DNA of 8,144 bases, taken from assembly GCA_019118725.1 (NCBI GenBank), contig DWYO01000332.1, positions 1 through 8,144 of the forward strand, read 5' to 3'. This DNA is from Candidatus Parabacteroides intestinavium. GTDB lineage: Bacteria > Bacteroidota > Bacteroidia > Bacteroidales > Tannerellaceae. The notes below the pieces were generated by a model. It was given only the letters and a program-made list of their open reading frames with translations, made no database searches and was not told the origin of the DNA. Shown in pieces: positions 1 through 7,144 of the stretch (position 1 is the first letter of the stretch; each line of letters begins with the position of its first letter). Position numbers and translations under genes: made by a program.

Positions 1-18
1 TGAATCAGAATAAAGATT

Positions 19-2304
19 ATGAAACGTACAGTTATCATCGCGGGAATCATCGCGAGCGCAGCCGTTCAGTTGGCGGCGCAAAACGTGAAAGGGAAAGTAG
101 TGGACAACAACCAGCGGCCTATCGAGGCGGCGACAGTGATTATGCAAGCGCCCGATTCTACCTTTATTGATGCGGTCATCACCGATTCGTTGGGCTATTT
201 CTCCTTCAAGGAAGAGCCGGAGCAATACCGCCTCATCTTCCAGCACCTTTTATATAAGACGCAAGAGAGAATGGGAAACTCGTCGGATGTGGGCACGATT
301 ACGTTGGAGGCGCAAAGCTACGCGTTGGACGAGGTGGTGGTGCAGGGCGAACGTCCGCAGGTCAAAGTCGAGAAGGGCGCGTTGGTGTATGATGCCAAAG
401 TCCTCTCGGAACGCACCACCGCCAGCAATGCTTACGAATCGCTCCTTCGCGTACCGGGTGTTATCGAACAGAGCGAGGCGATTACGTTGGCAGGAGCCAA
501 GGGCGTGACGGTCGTGTTGAATGGCAAGCCTTCGTCGATGACGGCAGAACAGCTTACCGAGCTTCTGAAGAGTACGCCGGTCTCGAATGTCCAAAACATC
601 GAGGTGATGTACAATGCGCCGGCGAAGTACCGGGTGCGCGGGGCGGTCATCAATGTGGTGTTGAAGAATGCAAAGTCCGCCGACCCGTTCCTCCGGGGCG
701 AAGTGAGCGGAAACTTCGTGCAATCGGCTTATGCGGCTGGCGGCGGAAACCTCAACCTCTCCTATTCCGGGCAGAAAGTATCAGCAGACCTGAGCTATGC
801 CCCACACTTTACGCATTCGGACACGGATATGGAGATGATTTCCCATCACACTTTGGCTGGGAAGAGCTACAATATCGACCAAATCAATACGGGCGACGCC
901 AAAGCGTTGAATCATAACCTGCGGCTCGGTGTGGATTACCAAATCGCGGAAGGGAGCAGCCTGAACGCCTCCTATACCGCCTCGTTCAAGACCCGCAACC
1001 GTTCGCATCAGCACTCGTCGGGCAATTTCGTGGAATCGGACAACCTGAAAACCGGCGAAGCCCAAATGCAGAATATCCACGTGGATTACACCGCCGCCTT
1101 CGGCTTGAATCTCGGCGTGGATTATACGCGCTACAATAGCCCGATGACGCAGGATTTCACCAATCAGGCGGAGAACGTCCGGCAGCACTTCTTGGTGGAT
1201 GAACAGCAGACCATCGACCGTTATAATGTCTATGCCGGTCAGACCCACGCCTTGCCCAACGATTGGAACCTCAACTATGGCATCAATTTCACCTTCGCCC
1301 ACGAGCAGAGCGGGCAAACCTACCGGCCGCAGGATGGCTCCGACCTTTCATCGCTCAACACCGATACGAAGATGGACGAGGAGACCTACAACTTCTACGC
1401 CGGGGTGGAGAAGGCATTCAACGAGCGGCTCTCGCTCTCGCTTTCGGTGGCAGGCGAGCGGTACAAGCTCATGGATTACCGCAAGTGGGCGGTCTATCCC
1501 GCGCTTCAACTGAGCTATATGTTGAGTCCGGAACATGTCTTCCAGCTTGGATTCTCGTCAGATAAGGAATACCCCGACTATTGGACACTGCAAAATACCG
1601 TCAGCTACCTGAACGGCTACACCAAGATACTGGGCAATCCGAACCTCGTTCCCTCAACCGACTACGCCGCGCAGCTGACTTATGTCCTCAAAGGAAAGTA
1701 CATCGCTACGTTCTATTATAATTACATCAAGGATTACATCATGCAATTACCCTACCAAAGTCCCGACGAGCTCTCGCTCATCTACCAATTCATCAACTAC
1801 GACTACGAGCAGCAAGTGGGATTGACGCTGATGTTCCCCTTCTCGGTCGGCCGGGTTTGGAACGGGCAGCTCGTGCTGGACGGCTCTTATAACCAAGATG
1901 TATGCGACCCGTACCACGCCATCAGCTTCAATCGGTCAAAATGGCAAGGCATCGCCCAATTCAATAATACCGTCCGCCTCTCTGCCCAGCCCGACATCCG
2001 CCTCGAATTGAACGGGGTCTATGTCAGTTCGCCCCTGCAAGGCATCTACGACCTCAGCTCGGTCTGGAAAATAGACGCCGGACTGAAATGGACCTTCGCC
2101 CACGACTGCGCCGAACTGAAACTACAGGGCAACGACCTCTTCAATAGCTTGCGGCCCGACGGAAGCATCCATTACAAAGGACAACGGCTCCACTTGCTCA
2201 TGAATCAGATGAATCGCAGCCTCAGCATTACCTTCACCTATAAGTTCAACGGCTACAAAGAGAAAGCACACAAGGAGGTGGATACGTCAAGATTTGGGTA
2301 TTGA
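19..2304 (+). CDS. Outer-membrane beta-barrel protein (TonB-receptor-like, OMP_b-brl_3 type)
   Basis: This complete 761-residue protein probably sits in the outer membrane; its ligand is unknown. Residues 1-20 form a signal peptide: Lys-Arg, a hydrophobic stretch, then an Ala-rich end before Gln21. Residues about 22-98 look like a carboxypeptidase-regulatory-like beta domain (GKVVDNNQRPIEAATV, then TDSLGYFSF), followed by the linker LDEVVVQGERP at 103-113. Residues about 114-218 resemble a TonB-receptor plug, including VVLNGKPSSM and a YNAPAKYRVRG-like segment. The rest is a barrel with alternating aromatic and polar strands, and the end VDTSRFGY resembles the C-termini of the OMP_b-brl_3 family as I recall them. 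The length suits that family, which is shorter than SusC-type receptors. The ATG follows an A-rich stretch (AATAAAGATT). No SusD partner or clear TonB box was seen. It is visibly richer in G+C than the leftward genes and converges on them, so a shared role is not implied. Confidence 0.9.
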   Translation: MKRTVIIAGIIASAAVQLAAQNVKGKVVDNNQRPIEAATVIMQAPDSTFIDAVITDSLGYFSFKEEPEQYRLIFQHLLYKTQERMGNSSDVGTITLEAQSYALDEVVVQGERPQVKVEKGALVYDAKVLSERTTASNAYESLLRVPGVIEQSEAITLAGAKGVTVVLNGKPSSMTAEQLTELLKSTPVSNVQNIEVMYNAPAKYRVRGAVINVVLKNAKSADPFLRGEVSGNFVQSAYAAGGGNLNLSYSGQKVSADLSYAPHFTHSDTDMEMISHHTLAGKSYNIDQINTGDAKALNHNLRLGVDYQIAEGSSLNASYTASFKTRNRSHQHSSGNFVESDNLKTGEAQMQNIHVDYTAAFGLNLGVDYTRYNSPMTQDFTNQAENVRQHFLVDEQQTIDRYNVYAGQTHALPNDWNLNYGINFTFAHEQSGQTYRPQDGSDLSSLNTDTKMDEETYNFYAGVEKAFNERLSLSLSVAGERYKLMDYRKWAVYPALQLSYMLSPEHVFQLGFSSDKEYPDYWTLQNTVSYLNGYTKILGNPNLVPSTDYAAQLTYVLKGKYIATFYYNYIKDYIMQLPYQSPDELSLIYQFINYDYEQQVGLTLMFPFSVGRVWNGQLVLDGSYNQDVCDPYHAISFNRSKWQGIAQFNNTVRLSAQPDIRLELNGVYVSSPLQGIYDLSSVWKIDAGLKWTFAHDCAELKLQGNDLFNSLRPDGSIHYKGQRLHLLMNQMNRSLSITFTYKFNGYKEKAHKEVDTSRFGY

Positions 2305-2314
2305 TATTGAAAGA

Positions 2315-2364
2315 GAAGTTAGAATTTAGAAATTGAAAATACACAACTTCTAAATTCCAACTTC
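2315..2364 (-). terminator. Hairpin between convergent genes, likely terminator of the leftward group
   Basis: Arms at 2315-2331 and 2348-2364 are 17 bp each and complementary except for one position, with a 16-nt loop. The imperfect position (2321/2358) is A-C in a rightward transcript but a permitted G-U pair in a leftward transcript. The leftward RNA continues with UCUUUC, a modest U-rich tract. The hairpin starts 10 bp past the last gene's stop codon at 2374, where a terminator of the leftward unit is expected. It may also act weakly on the rightward transcript, which ends at 2304, but no U tract follows in that direction. Confidence 0.6.
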
Positions 2365-2373
2365 AAAATTCCT

Positions 2374-3747
2374 TCAAAACAACTCCGGATAATGTTTCTT
2401 GATCAGGGCCTGGTCTTCAGCAGACAGCTCCTTCAAAAGTTTTGGTTTGTCTTGCGGGCGCAGACCTTTCTGGTTCATGACGTTCATCAGGCTCCAATTA
2501 CGGATCGGTTTTTCCGGGCTGGGAATGCCCTGCGGTTCTTGGGCAGGAATATCATACCGTGTAAAATCAATAACATAAACCGGTGCATCTTTGATTTCAA
2601 TATTACGCAAAGTAGCCAGGCGGAAGTCCTTGTTCATATACCAACGGATTTCCTTATCTTTATCTGATCCGCCAATTCCCGAACCTTGCTCTACAAAACG
2701 ATAATCAAAACTATTCTCCTTATAGGCCTTCCGCCAAATCAACCCAAACTCACCTTGAGTAACAAACTTCACATCCGGCCAACGATTACGGATAGAAGCC
2801 AGCCAATCTGTCAATCCCTGATGATCTATATCCAAACATAACTCCCAGATATTTGTCACCCAGGCAAAGCCATTCAACTCAAATCCAGCGTCAAAATTGA
2901 TAGCCGTTGTGTGCATCATCTCCTGCAAACCTATTTCCGGCCCATACTTGCGCAGCGTTTCAATCGGGCCTACCCCCATCCGGCTATTAAACCCTTCGGC
3001 AAAACCCTGCCGGCGTGCGGCCAGATAATCCATACTCCATCCGTCCAGCGTCACGCAATCAATAAAATCCGCCTTTCCTTGAGCCGGTTTGCAAAAATGC
3101 TCGGTCGAAGGATAATAAGGATAGCTTATCGAACCGTCCCCATCCTGATTATCTATTGCATATTGACTCCAAATCGTACCCTGACAAACGTGAATGTCCT
3201 CCTCTTCTGCCAAATACTTCTGATTATCAGCGGAAAGAAAACCAGCCACTACACTTTTTGGACGATACCCGTTTCCGACAATCTCCGATACCCGTTGCAA
3301 CCCGTCATGTAAATCCTGGTTGACCTGCTCCCGAGTATTATAAGCATTCGCGAAATAAGCACCCGGAATGAAGGTAATCTCATCTCCATACTTATGATGA
3401 TACCCTACCACCAGTTCCCGGATTTTCCGATAGTTCTCCGTTGTGTCATGCAAAGCCAGCCAACTGAATGCCCATGTAATCCGCGCCCCAGGAAAGCCTT
3501 TCTCAATAGCATTACGGAAAGATATGACCTGCTCCGGTGTATGGCGGTCCCGTTCATCTTCCCCGGCATTATGATCACGCGTCACTTCAATCTGATTGAC
3601 ACGTACAATGGTATTAAAGGTCAGGAAACGGTTTCCTTTTAAGCCCAAAGGTTCTTGATCTCCGGTGTTTGCCTGCATCGACACGGATGAAGATAATAAA
3701 CTTAATCCGAATAAAACTCCTAAACAGGCTCTTCCTATCTTTTTCAT
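2374..3747 (-). CDS. Secreted DUF3863/DUF3864-like protein, putative glycan-active barrel (paralogue 1)
   Basis: This exported protein of about 457 residues has unknown activity. I place it in the DUF3863/DUF3864 group, recalled as putative glycoside hydrolase/deacetylase-like (beta/alpha)-barrel proteins. The preferred start is the ATG at 3747 (MKKIGRACLG). An in-frame GTG at 3759 would add four residues, but it lies in the purine-rich GTGAGAAAAAAT likely to serve as the ribosome-binding region. Residues 1-26 are a signal peptide ending SMQA before Asn27. Conserved blocks shared with the upstream neighbour are HTPEQV, GFLSADN (about 169-175), YYPSTEHFCKPAQ (211-223), ELNGFAWVTNIWE and TQGEFG (330-335). 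Classical NodB metal motifs (TFDD, HxxxH) are absent, so catalysis is unproven; the Glu of TQGEFG is a candidate key residue. It is the last gene of the leftward group. Its final 40 codons are nearly the same as the neighbour's in DNA as well as in protein. Confidence 0.85.
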   Translation of the reverse strand: MKKIGRACLGVLFGLSLLSSSVSMQANTGDQEPLGLKGNRFLTFNTIVRVNQIEVTRDHNAGEDERDRHTPEQVISFRNAIEKGFPGARITWAFSWLALHDTTENYRKIRELVVGYHHKYGDEITFIPGAYFANAYNTREQVNQDLHDGLQRVSEIVGNGYRPKSVVAGFLSADNQKYLAEEEDIHVCQGTIWSQYAIDNQDGDGSISYPYYPSTEHFCKPAQGKADFIDCVTLDGWSMDYLAARRQGFAEGFNSRMGVGPIETLRKYGPEIGLQEMMHTTAINFDAGFELNGFAWVTNIWELCLDIDHQGLTDWLASIRNRWPDVKFVTQGEFGLIWRKAYKENSFDYRFVEQGSGIGGSDKDKEIRWYMNKDFRLATLRNIEIKDAPVYVIDFTRYDIPAQEPQGIPSPEKPIRNWSLMNVMNQKGLRPQDKPKLLKELSAEDQALIKKHYPELF

Positions 3748-3775
3748 ATTTTTTCTCACTTAATAATTCTTTTGT

Positions 3776-3793
3776 CTCAGGCTGAAGCCTGAG
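3776..3793. repeat. Small perfect palindrome between the two paralogous genes
   Basis: CTCAGGC and GCCTGAG form a 7-bp perfect stem around TGAA (TTCA in the leftward RNA). It lies in the short gap after the stop of the first paralogue (3812) and before the start of the second (3747). In the leftward RNA it is followed by ACAAAAG, not a U tract, so it does not look like an intrinsic terminator. It may stabilise or process the mRNA, or be a REP-like dispersed repeat; the window alone cannot decide. Confidence 0.5.
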
Positions 3794-3811
3794 GCTATTT
3801 ATTATAAATCT

Positions 3812-5248
3812 TTATTCGAACAACTCCGGATAATGTTCCTTAATCAGGGCCTGGTCTTCAGCAGACAGCTCCTTCAAGAGCTTGGGCTTATCTTGCGGGC
3901 GCAGACCTTTCTGGTTCATGACATTCATCAGGCTCCAATCCCTGACCGGATGTTCGGGGGATGGATCGGCCGGTTCTTTAGCCGGCAGGTCATAACGAGT
4001 CAGGTCAATGACATAAGCTGGCGAATCTTCTTTATGCCAATCGCGAAGCAAAGCCAAACGGAACTCTTTGTTCATAAACCAGCGGATCTCTAAATTATTA
4101 TAGGAATCCCCTAATCCGGAACCACGTTCCTCGAAACGATAGTTCCACTCATCGTTCGATTTGTATTCAGCACGCCACAATTCACCGAACTCTCCATACG
4201 TGACGAAATGCACATCCGGCCAGCGTTTTTTCGTATCTGTCACCCATTTTTCCAAGGCCTGACATATAAATTCCTTGCCGAACTCATAATACATCTGTGC
4301 CTCCCAGATATTCGTCACCCAACCGAATCCGTTCAGCTCAAACCCTTTATCAAAATGAATGGACTGGGTATGCATCACCTCACGATGCCCCAAATCCAAT
4401 CCCCAACCTTTGTAGGTTTCGATAGGGCCTACCCCGCGCCTACTGTTATAGCCTGTTATCTCGTGTCCGTTCTGCCCGGCCCGACGTGCGCAAAGAAAGT
4501 CTACCGTCCACCCGTCCAAATTCACACAATCAATGAAATCCGCCTTGCTTTGAGCCGGCTTGCAGAAGTGTTCGGTCGAAGGATAAAAAGGATACGAGGG
4601 AGAGCCGTCTGCTCCGCCTCCATCTATGCTGTGCTGGCTCCAGATCACCGCATGTGCTACATGGATATCCTCTTTTTCCGCCAGATACTTCAGGTTATCC
4701 GCTGAGAGGAAACCACCCATGATACACTTCGGACGATATCCATTGCCCACCATCTCCGAAATTTCCTGAATTGCCTCAGACATTTCCTGGTTCACCCGCT
4801 CACGAGGCAGATACATAGCCGGGAAATAGCCCGGAAAATAAGACACCTCATCGCCATATTTCTTCTGGCATTCCACCACATACTCCCGGATCTGCCGATA
4901 ATTCTCCCGTTCATCTTCCAGAGCGTTCAGCGTAAAGCCCCACGTCAGACGCCCATCCGGATTATTCTTGGCAAATGCCTCACGAAGAGCCTTCACCTGC
5001 TCTAAGGAGTGCCAATTGCCTTCATCACGCGGATGCAACTTCACATCACGTGAAACTTCCCAAGGCGATGTGCGGATCATAATACAGAGTGTCACGAACC
5101 GTCCGCCCATCAAGTGCAAAGGCTCTGCGCTTGCCTCCGGTTGTATAGGTGTTTCCGCTTGCACCGATGCCGGTAAAGCCAACAAACTCCATCCCAACAA
5201 GGCACTCAATATGCCCTTTCCTATCCATTTCTTACTATACTTTCTCAT
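3812..5248 (-). CDS. Secreted DUF3863/DUF3864-like protein, putative glycan-active barrel (paralogue 2)
   Basis: This exported protein of about 478 residues belongs to the same family as the next gene downstream; its function is unknown. The preferred start is the ATG at 5248 (MRKYSKKWIGKG). The open frame reaches a TTG at 5269, but that would prepend seven residues and sit closer to the upstream stop; AAAGAA upstream of the ATG suits a weak ribosome-binding site. Residues 1-31 are a signal peptide (basic N-end, hydrophobic core, cleavage after SVQA). In order it shows HSLEQV, KYGDEVSYFPG, GFLSADN (about 179-185), FYPSTEHFCKPAQ (221-233), ADFIDCVNLDGW, ELNGFGWVTNIWE and TYGEFG (350-355), all matched in the downstream paralogue. 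It carries somewhat longer loops than that paralogue, for instance after ARRAGQ and NIWEAQ. No canonical NodB catalytic motif is present. It lies 42 bp after the lipoprotein gene's stop, so probable co-transcription is inferred. Confidence 0.85.
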   Translation of the reverse strand: MRKYSKKWIGKGILSALLGWSLLALPASVQAETPIQPEASAEPLHLMGGRFVTLCIMIRTSPWEVSRDVKLHPRDEGNWHSLEQVKALREAFAKNNPDGRLTWGFTLNALEDERENYRQIREYVVECQKKYGDEVSYFPGYFPAMYLPRERVNQEMSEAIQEISEMVGNGYRPKCIMGGFLSADNLKYLAEKEDIHVAHAVIWSQHSIDGGGADGSPSYPFYPSTEHFCKPAQSKADFIDCVNLDGWTVDFLCARRAGQNGHEITGYNSRRGVGPIETYKGWGLDLGHREVMHTQSIHFDKGFELNGFGWVTNIWEAQMYYEFGKEFICQALEKWVTDTKKRWPDVHFVTYGEFGELWRAEYKSNDEWNYRFEERGSGLGDSYNNLEIRWFMNKEFRLALLRDWHKEDSPAYVIDLTRYDLPAKEPADPSPEHPVRDWSLMNVMNQKGLRPQDKPKLLKELSAEDQALIKEHYPELFE

Positions 5249-5290
5249 CTTATATCGGTTCTTTTTCAATCAAGTCCTGAGAAAAAAATT

Positions 5291-6973
5291 TCATCGGTTA
5301 TTTGTACAATTCAGTCCAATGCGATTTCCATCCGGACACAAACGAAAGGTTCCCTTATCGGTCCGTTCCACATTTCCGGCCGTACAATTCACCTCATAAT
5401 CAAAACCATTAAATTGCATCTTCATCACCTTATCCGAAATATCCTTGAAAGGCAATTCAGCATCAGGCGCAGCATGAAGATCCAAAGACCAGTTAAAATC
5501 CTTATCCTTCGTATCGCACACCACTTCAAACCCCTTCTCGGTGAAGGTCATCCGAAACGTATGCTTATCCGAATCCTCGCACGTTACGACCAAAGTCTGC
5601 ATATCCGGTTCGCTCACCTCCGGTGTATTCAGGGCAATCCGCTTCATCTCTCCGGAAGCCAGATGCTGAACCAGATGCAATCCGGCCCGGTCATCGGGCG
5701 TACTCCATCGGTATCCGTCCGCCAATGGCAAGGTATAGAAGAAGAACTGACTTCCTTCTCCGGCCTTATCGACATAGTCCGATTGGAAACGCTCATCAAA
5801 CAGATGCACATCCCGGAAGCTGAATTCCGTGCCTTTCCAAAGCAGGTTCACCCGGTAATAACGGCTATTGAACCAAACCGTCTTGTTTCCTTCCCCCCGG
5901 ACATCCTGCATAGTAGTCACGGCCGTGGCCGGGGTATTCGGGTAGTTCTGCTTGAACCAAGCGCCTGATTCGCCTAATGTTTCCACTCGTACCTTATTGA
6001 TTTGACGTAAGGAGTCGATAATCGGAATCTGCATCTCCAAGCCTTTTTGCATGGCTTTCCACGTGAAAGAGTTCTCTTGCCCAGCTTGTGCATAGTTAAA
6101 GGCCAGACAAGGCTCATCTACAATCGAATGGAAAAAGTAATCCACCCATTGCCGATTCATTCCGGCATTACCATATACCGGTTCCAAGGAAATTACCCCT
6201 TGGCGCTCATTGCCCAATCCGGTATCATATTGGTAAATCGGATCGCTACCCAACATACGGAAGACCGGAACCGGAATTTGGCCCTCTTGAGTCTGAGCCG
6301 GCATGTACCCGTTCCGCTTGCTGGGATAATAGGCCTGATTCCAATAACCACCCCAAAGAGTATATCCGTCCGTTCCTATCTGATCTTTACAATTACAAGA
6401 AGCAATGATGCCATATTTCTCATACATATAATTTAAGGTATGCGCATCAATATACCACGACCCGATGGATTTCGGATAATTTCCAAAGATTTCCTTGAAT
6501 TTTTCCATATAAACATCCACTAGCTTCTCCCGCTCTTCAGGCGTATATCCGGTACTGAAAGCGATATTCGCATGCGAAACCCACGAGTGCTCCCCACGCC
6601 ATTTCAAGCCAGCATCTTCCACTTGAGGCTGGGTAATCTCGAACCATCCTCCCACCTCCGACTCTTTATTCAACAGACTTTTCAACAGATGTTGATATTC
6701 CGGTTTAATCAATGCGTCATATTGCAAGAGGAAGGTGGCCGGAAGATTGTATTTATTCACCAACTTCAATTGCTCCTCTACCGTCTGATACAACAAACTA
6801 TCCGAGTTCTCCACCCGATAGTCGGTCTGACGAATAAAATTAATAATATTAATGATTCGTGGAGATGGTGATTCCGCCACAACTTGCTGCAGTTGAGAAG
6901 CAGAAGGCTTCTGCGTACAACCGCCCATCACACCTAATAATCCTATACTTATACAAAATTCTTTGAATGACAT
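5291..6973 (-). CDS. Lipoprotein with deacetylase/glycoside-hydrolase-like barrel, distant homologue of the DUF3863-type neighbours
   Basis: This complete 560-residue protein is probably a membrane-anchored envelope protein; its substrate is unknown. Residues 1-18 are a lipoprotein signal with lipobox VMGGC, the acylated residue being Cys19. No acidic run of the Bacteroidales surface-export type follows the Cys (TQKPSASQ), so a periplasmic-facing anchor is possible. From about residue 38 it looks like a deacetylase/glycosidase-type barrel: strand IINIINFIRQ, then LPATFLLQYDAL (77-88), EVGGWFEI (106-113), FGNYPKSIGSWYIDAHTL (163-180), YYPS (215-218), PAQ (225-227) and TLGESG (332-337). These blocks line up in order with blocks in the two downstream proteins. 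Residues about 380-560 add a beta-rich C-terminal part that may be a sandwich domain. No TFDD or HxxxH NodB motif is seen. The ATG at 6973 is well placed, 22 bp after a strong hairpin. It heads the probable three-gene unit. Confidence 0.8.
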   Translation of the reverse strand: MSFKEFCISIGLLGVMGGCTQKPSASQLQQVVAESPSPRIINIINFIRQTDYRVENSDSLLYQTVEEQLKLVNKYNLPATFLLQYDALIKPEYQHLLKSLLNKESEVGGWFEITQPQVEDAGLKWRGEHSWVSHANIAFSTGYTPEEREKLVDVYMEKFKEIFGNYPKSIGSWYIDAHTLNYMYEKYGIIASCNCKDQIGTDGYTLWGGYWNQAYYPSKRNGYMPAQTQEGQIPVPVFRMLGSDPIYQYDTGLGNERQGVISLEPVYGNAGMNRQWVDYFFHSIVDEPCLAFNYAQAGQENSFTWKAMQKGLEMQIPIIDSLRQINKVRVETLGESGAWFKQNYPNTPATAVTTMQDVRGEGNKTVWFNSRYYRVNLLWKGTEFSFRDVHLFDERFQSDYVDKAGEGSQFFFYTLPLADGYRWSTPDDRAGLHLVQHLASGEMKRIALNTPEVSEPDMQTLVVTCEDSDKHTFRMTFTEKGFEVVCDTKDKDFNWSLDLHAAPDAELPFKDISDKVMKMQFNGFDYEVNCTAGNVERTDKGTFRLCPDGNRIGLNCTNNR

Positions 6974-6995
6974 AATAAGTAATCTCTAATAAATA

Positions 6996-7040
6996 TTTAT
7001 TCCGGCTATGGAAAAATAAGTGCTCCATAACCGGAATAAA
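6996..7040 (-). terminator. 17-bp-arm hairpin before the lipoprotein gene: terminator, attenuator or operator
   Basis: Arms 6996-7012 and 7024-7040 pair over 17 positions with an 11-nt loop. The single imperfect pair (7006/7030) is C-A in the rightward sense but U-G in the leftward RNA, so the structure fits leftward RNA better. The leftward sequence after it is UAUUUAUUAGAG, T-rich but not a solid U run. It could end the EEP transcript about 100 nt past its stop codon. Because it ends only 22 nt before the lipoprotein start, it could also control that gene's expression as a leader hairpin, or act as a DNA operator. Confidence 0.5.
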
Positions 7041-7066
7041 GGTACAAAAGAAAATCTTAAAAGAAA
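7037..7066 (-). promoter_or_regulatory. Weak candidate Bacteroidales-type promoter for the lipoprotein group
   Basis: In leftward sense, TACCTTTA (7044-7037) resembles the Bacteroidales -7 element TAnnTTTG with one mismatch at the last base. TTTC (7066-7063) resembles the -33 TTTG, with an 18-bp spacer, slightly shorter than usual. The -7 candidate overlaps the outer end of the hairpin arm at 7024-7040, which would place the transcription start inside the dyad. The match is imperfect in an AT-rich region, so it may be chance. Confidence 0.25.
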
Positions 7067-7144
7067 CTCATTTACTTAAATTATTAGTCGACAAGTACTA
7101 AAATCATAGGCTTCCAACCATTCTCATGAATATATTAAACAAAT

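Noticed and set aside
250..723. Opposite-strand open frame within the barrel gene (also 781-1317 and several shorter ones)
   Set aside because: Low-complexity, Arg/His/Leu/Val-rich translations with no recognisable domain, fully inside a well-supported gene; a by-product of its high G+C and codon use.
4208..4705. Rightward open frames antisense to the leftward genes (also 2911-3312, 5414-5968, 6047-6436)
   Set aside because: Each mirrors a conserved coding region on the other strand and shows no domain, export signal or plausible ribosome-binding context of its own.
5270..5293. T7 run just after the lipoprotein stop as an intrinsic terminator
   Set aside because: No stable stem precedes it; only the short TTGTACAA palindrome lies nearby, and the next gene starts within 42 bp.
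19..6973. A SusC/SusD polysaccharide utilisation locus
   Set aside because: The barrel protein is of the shorter OMP_b-brl_3 type, faces the other way, and no SusD-like lipoprotein or recognised glycoside hydrolase family is present.
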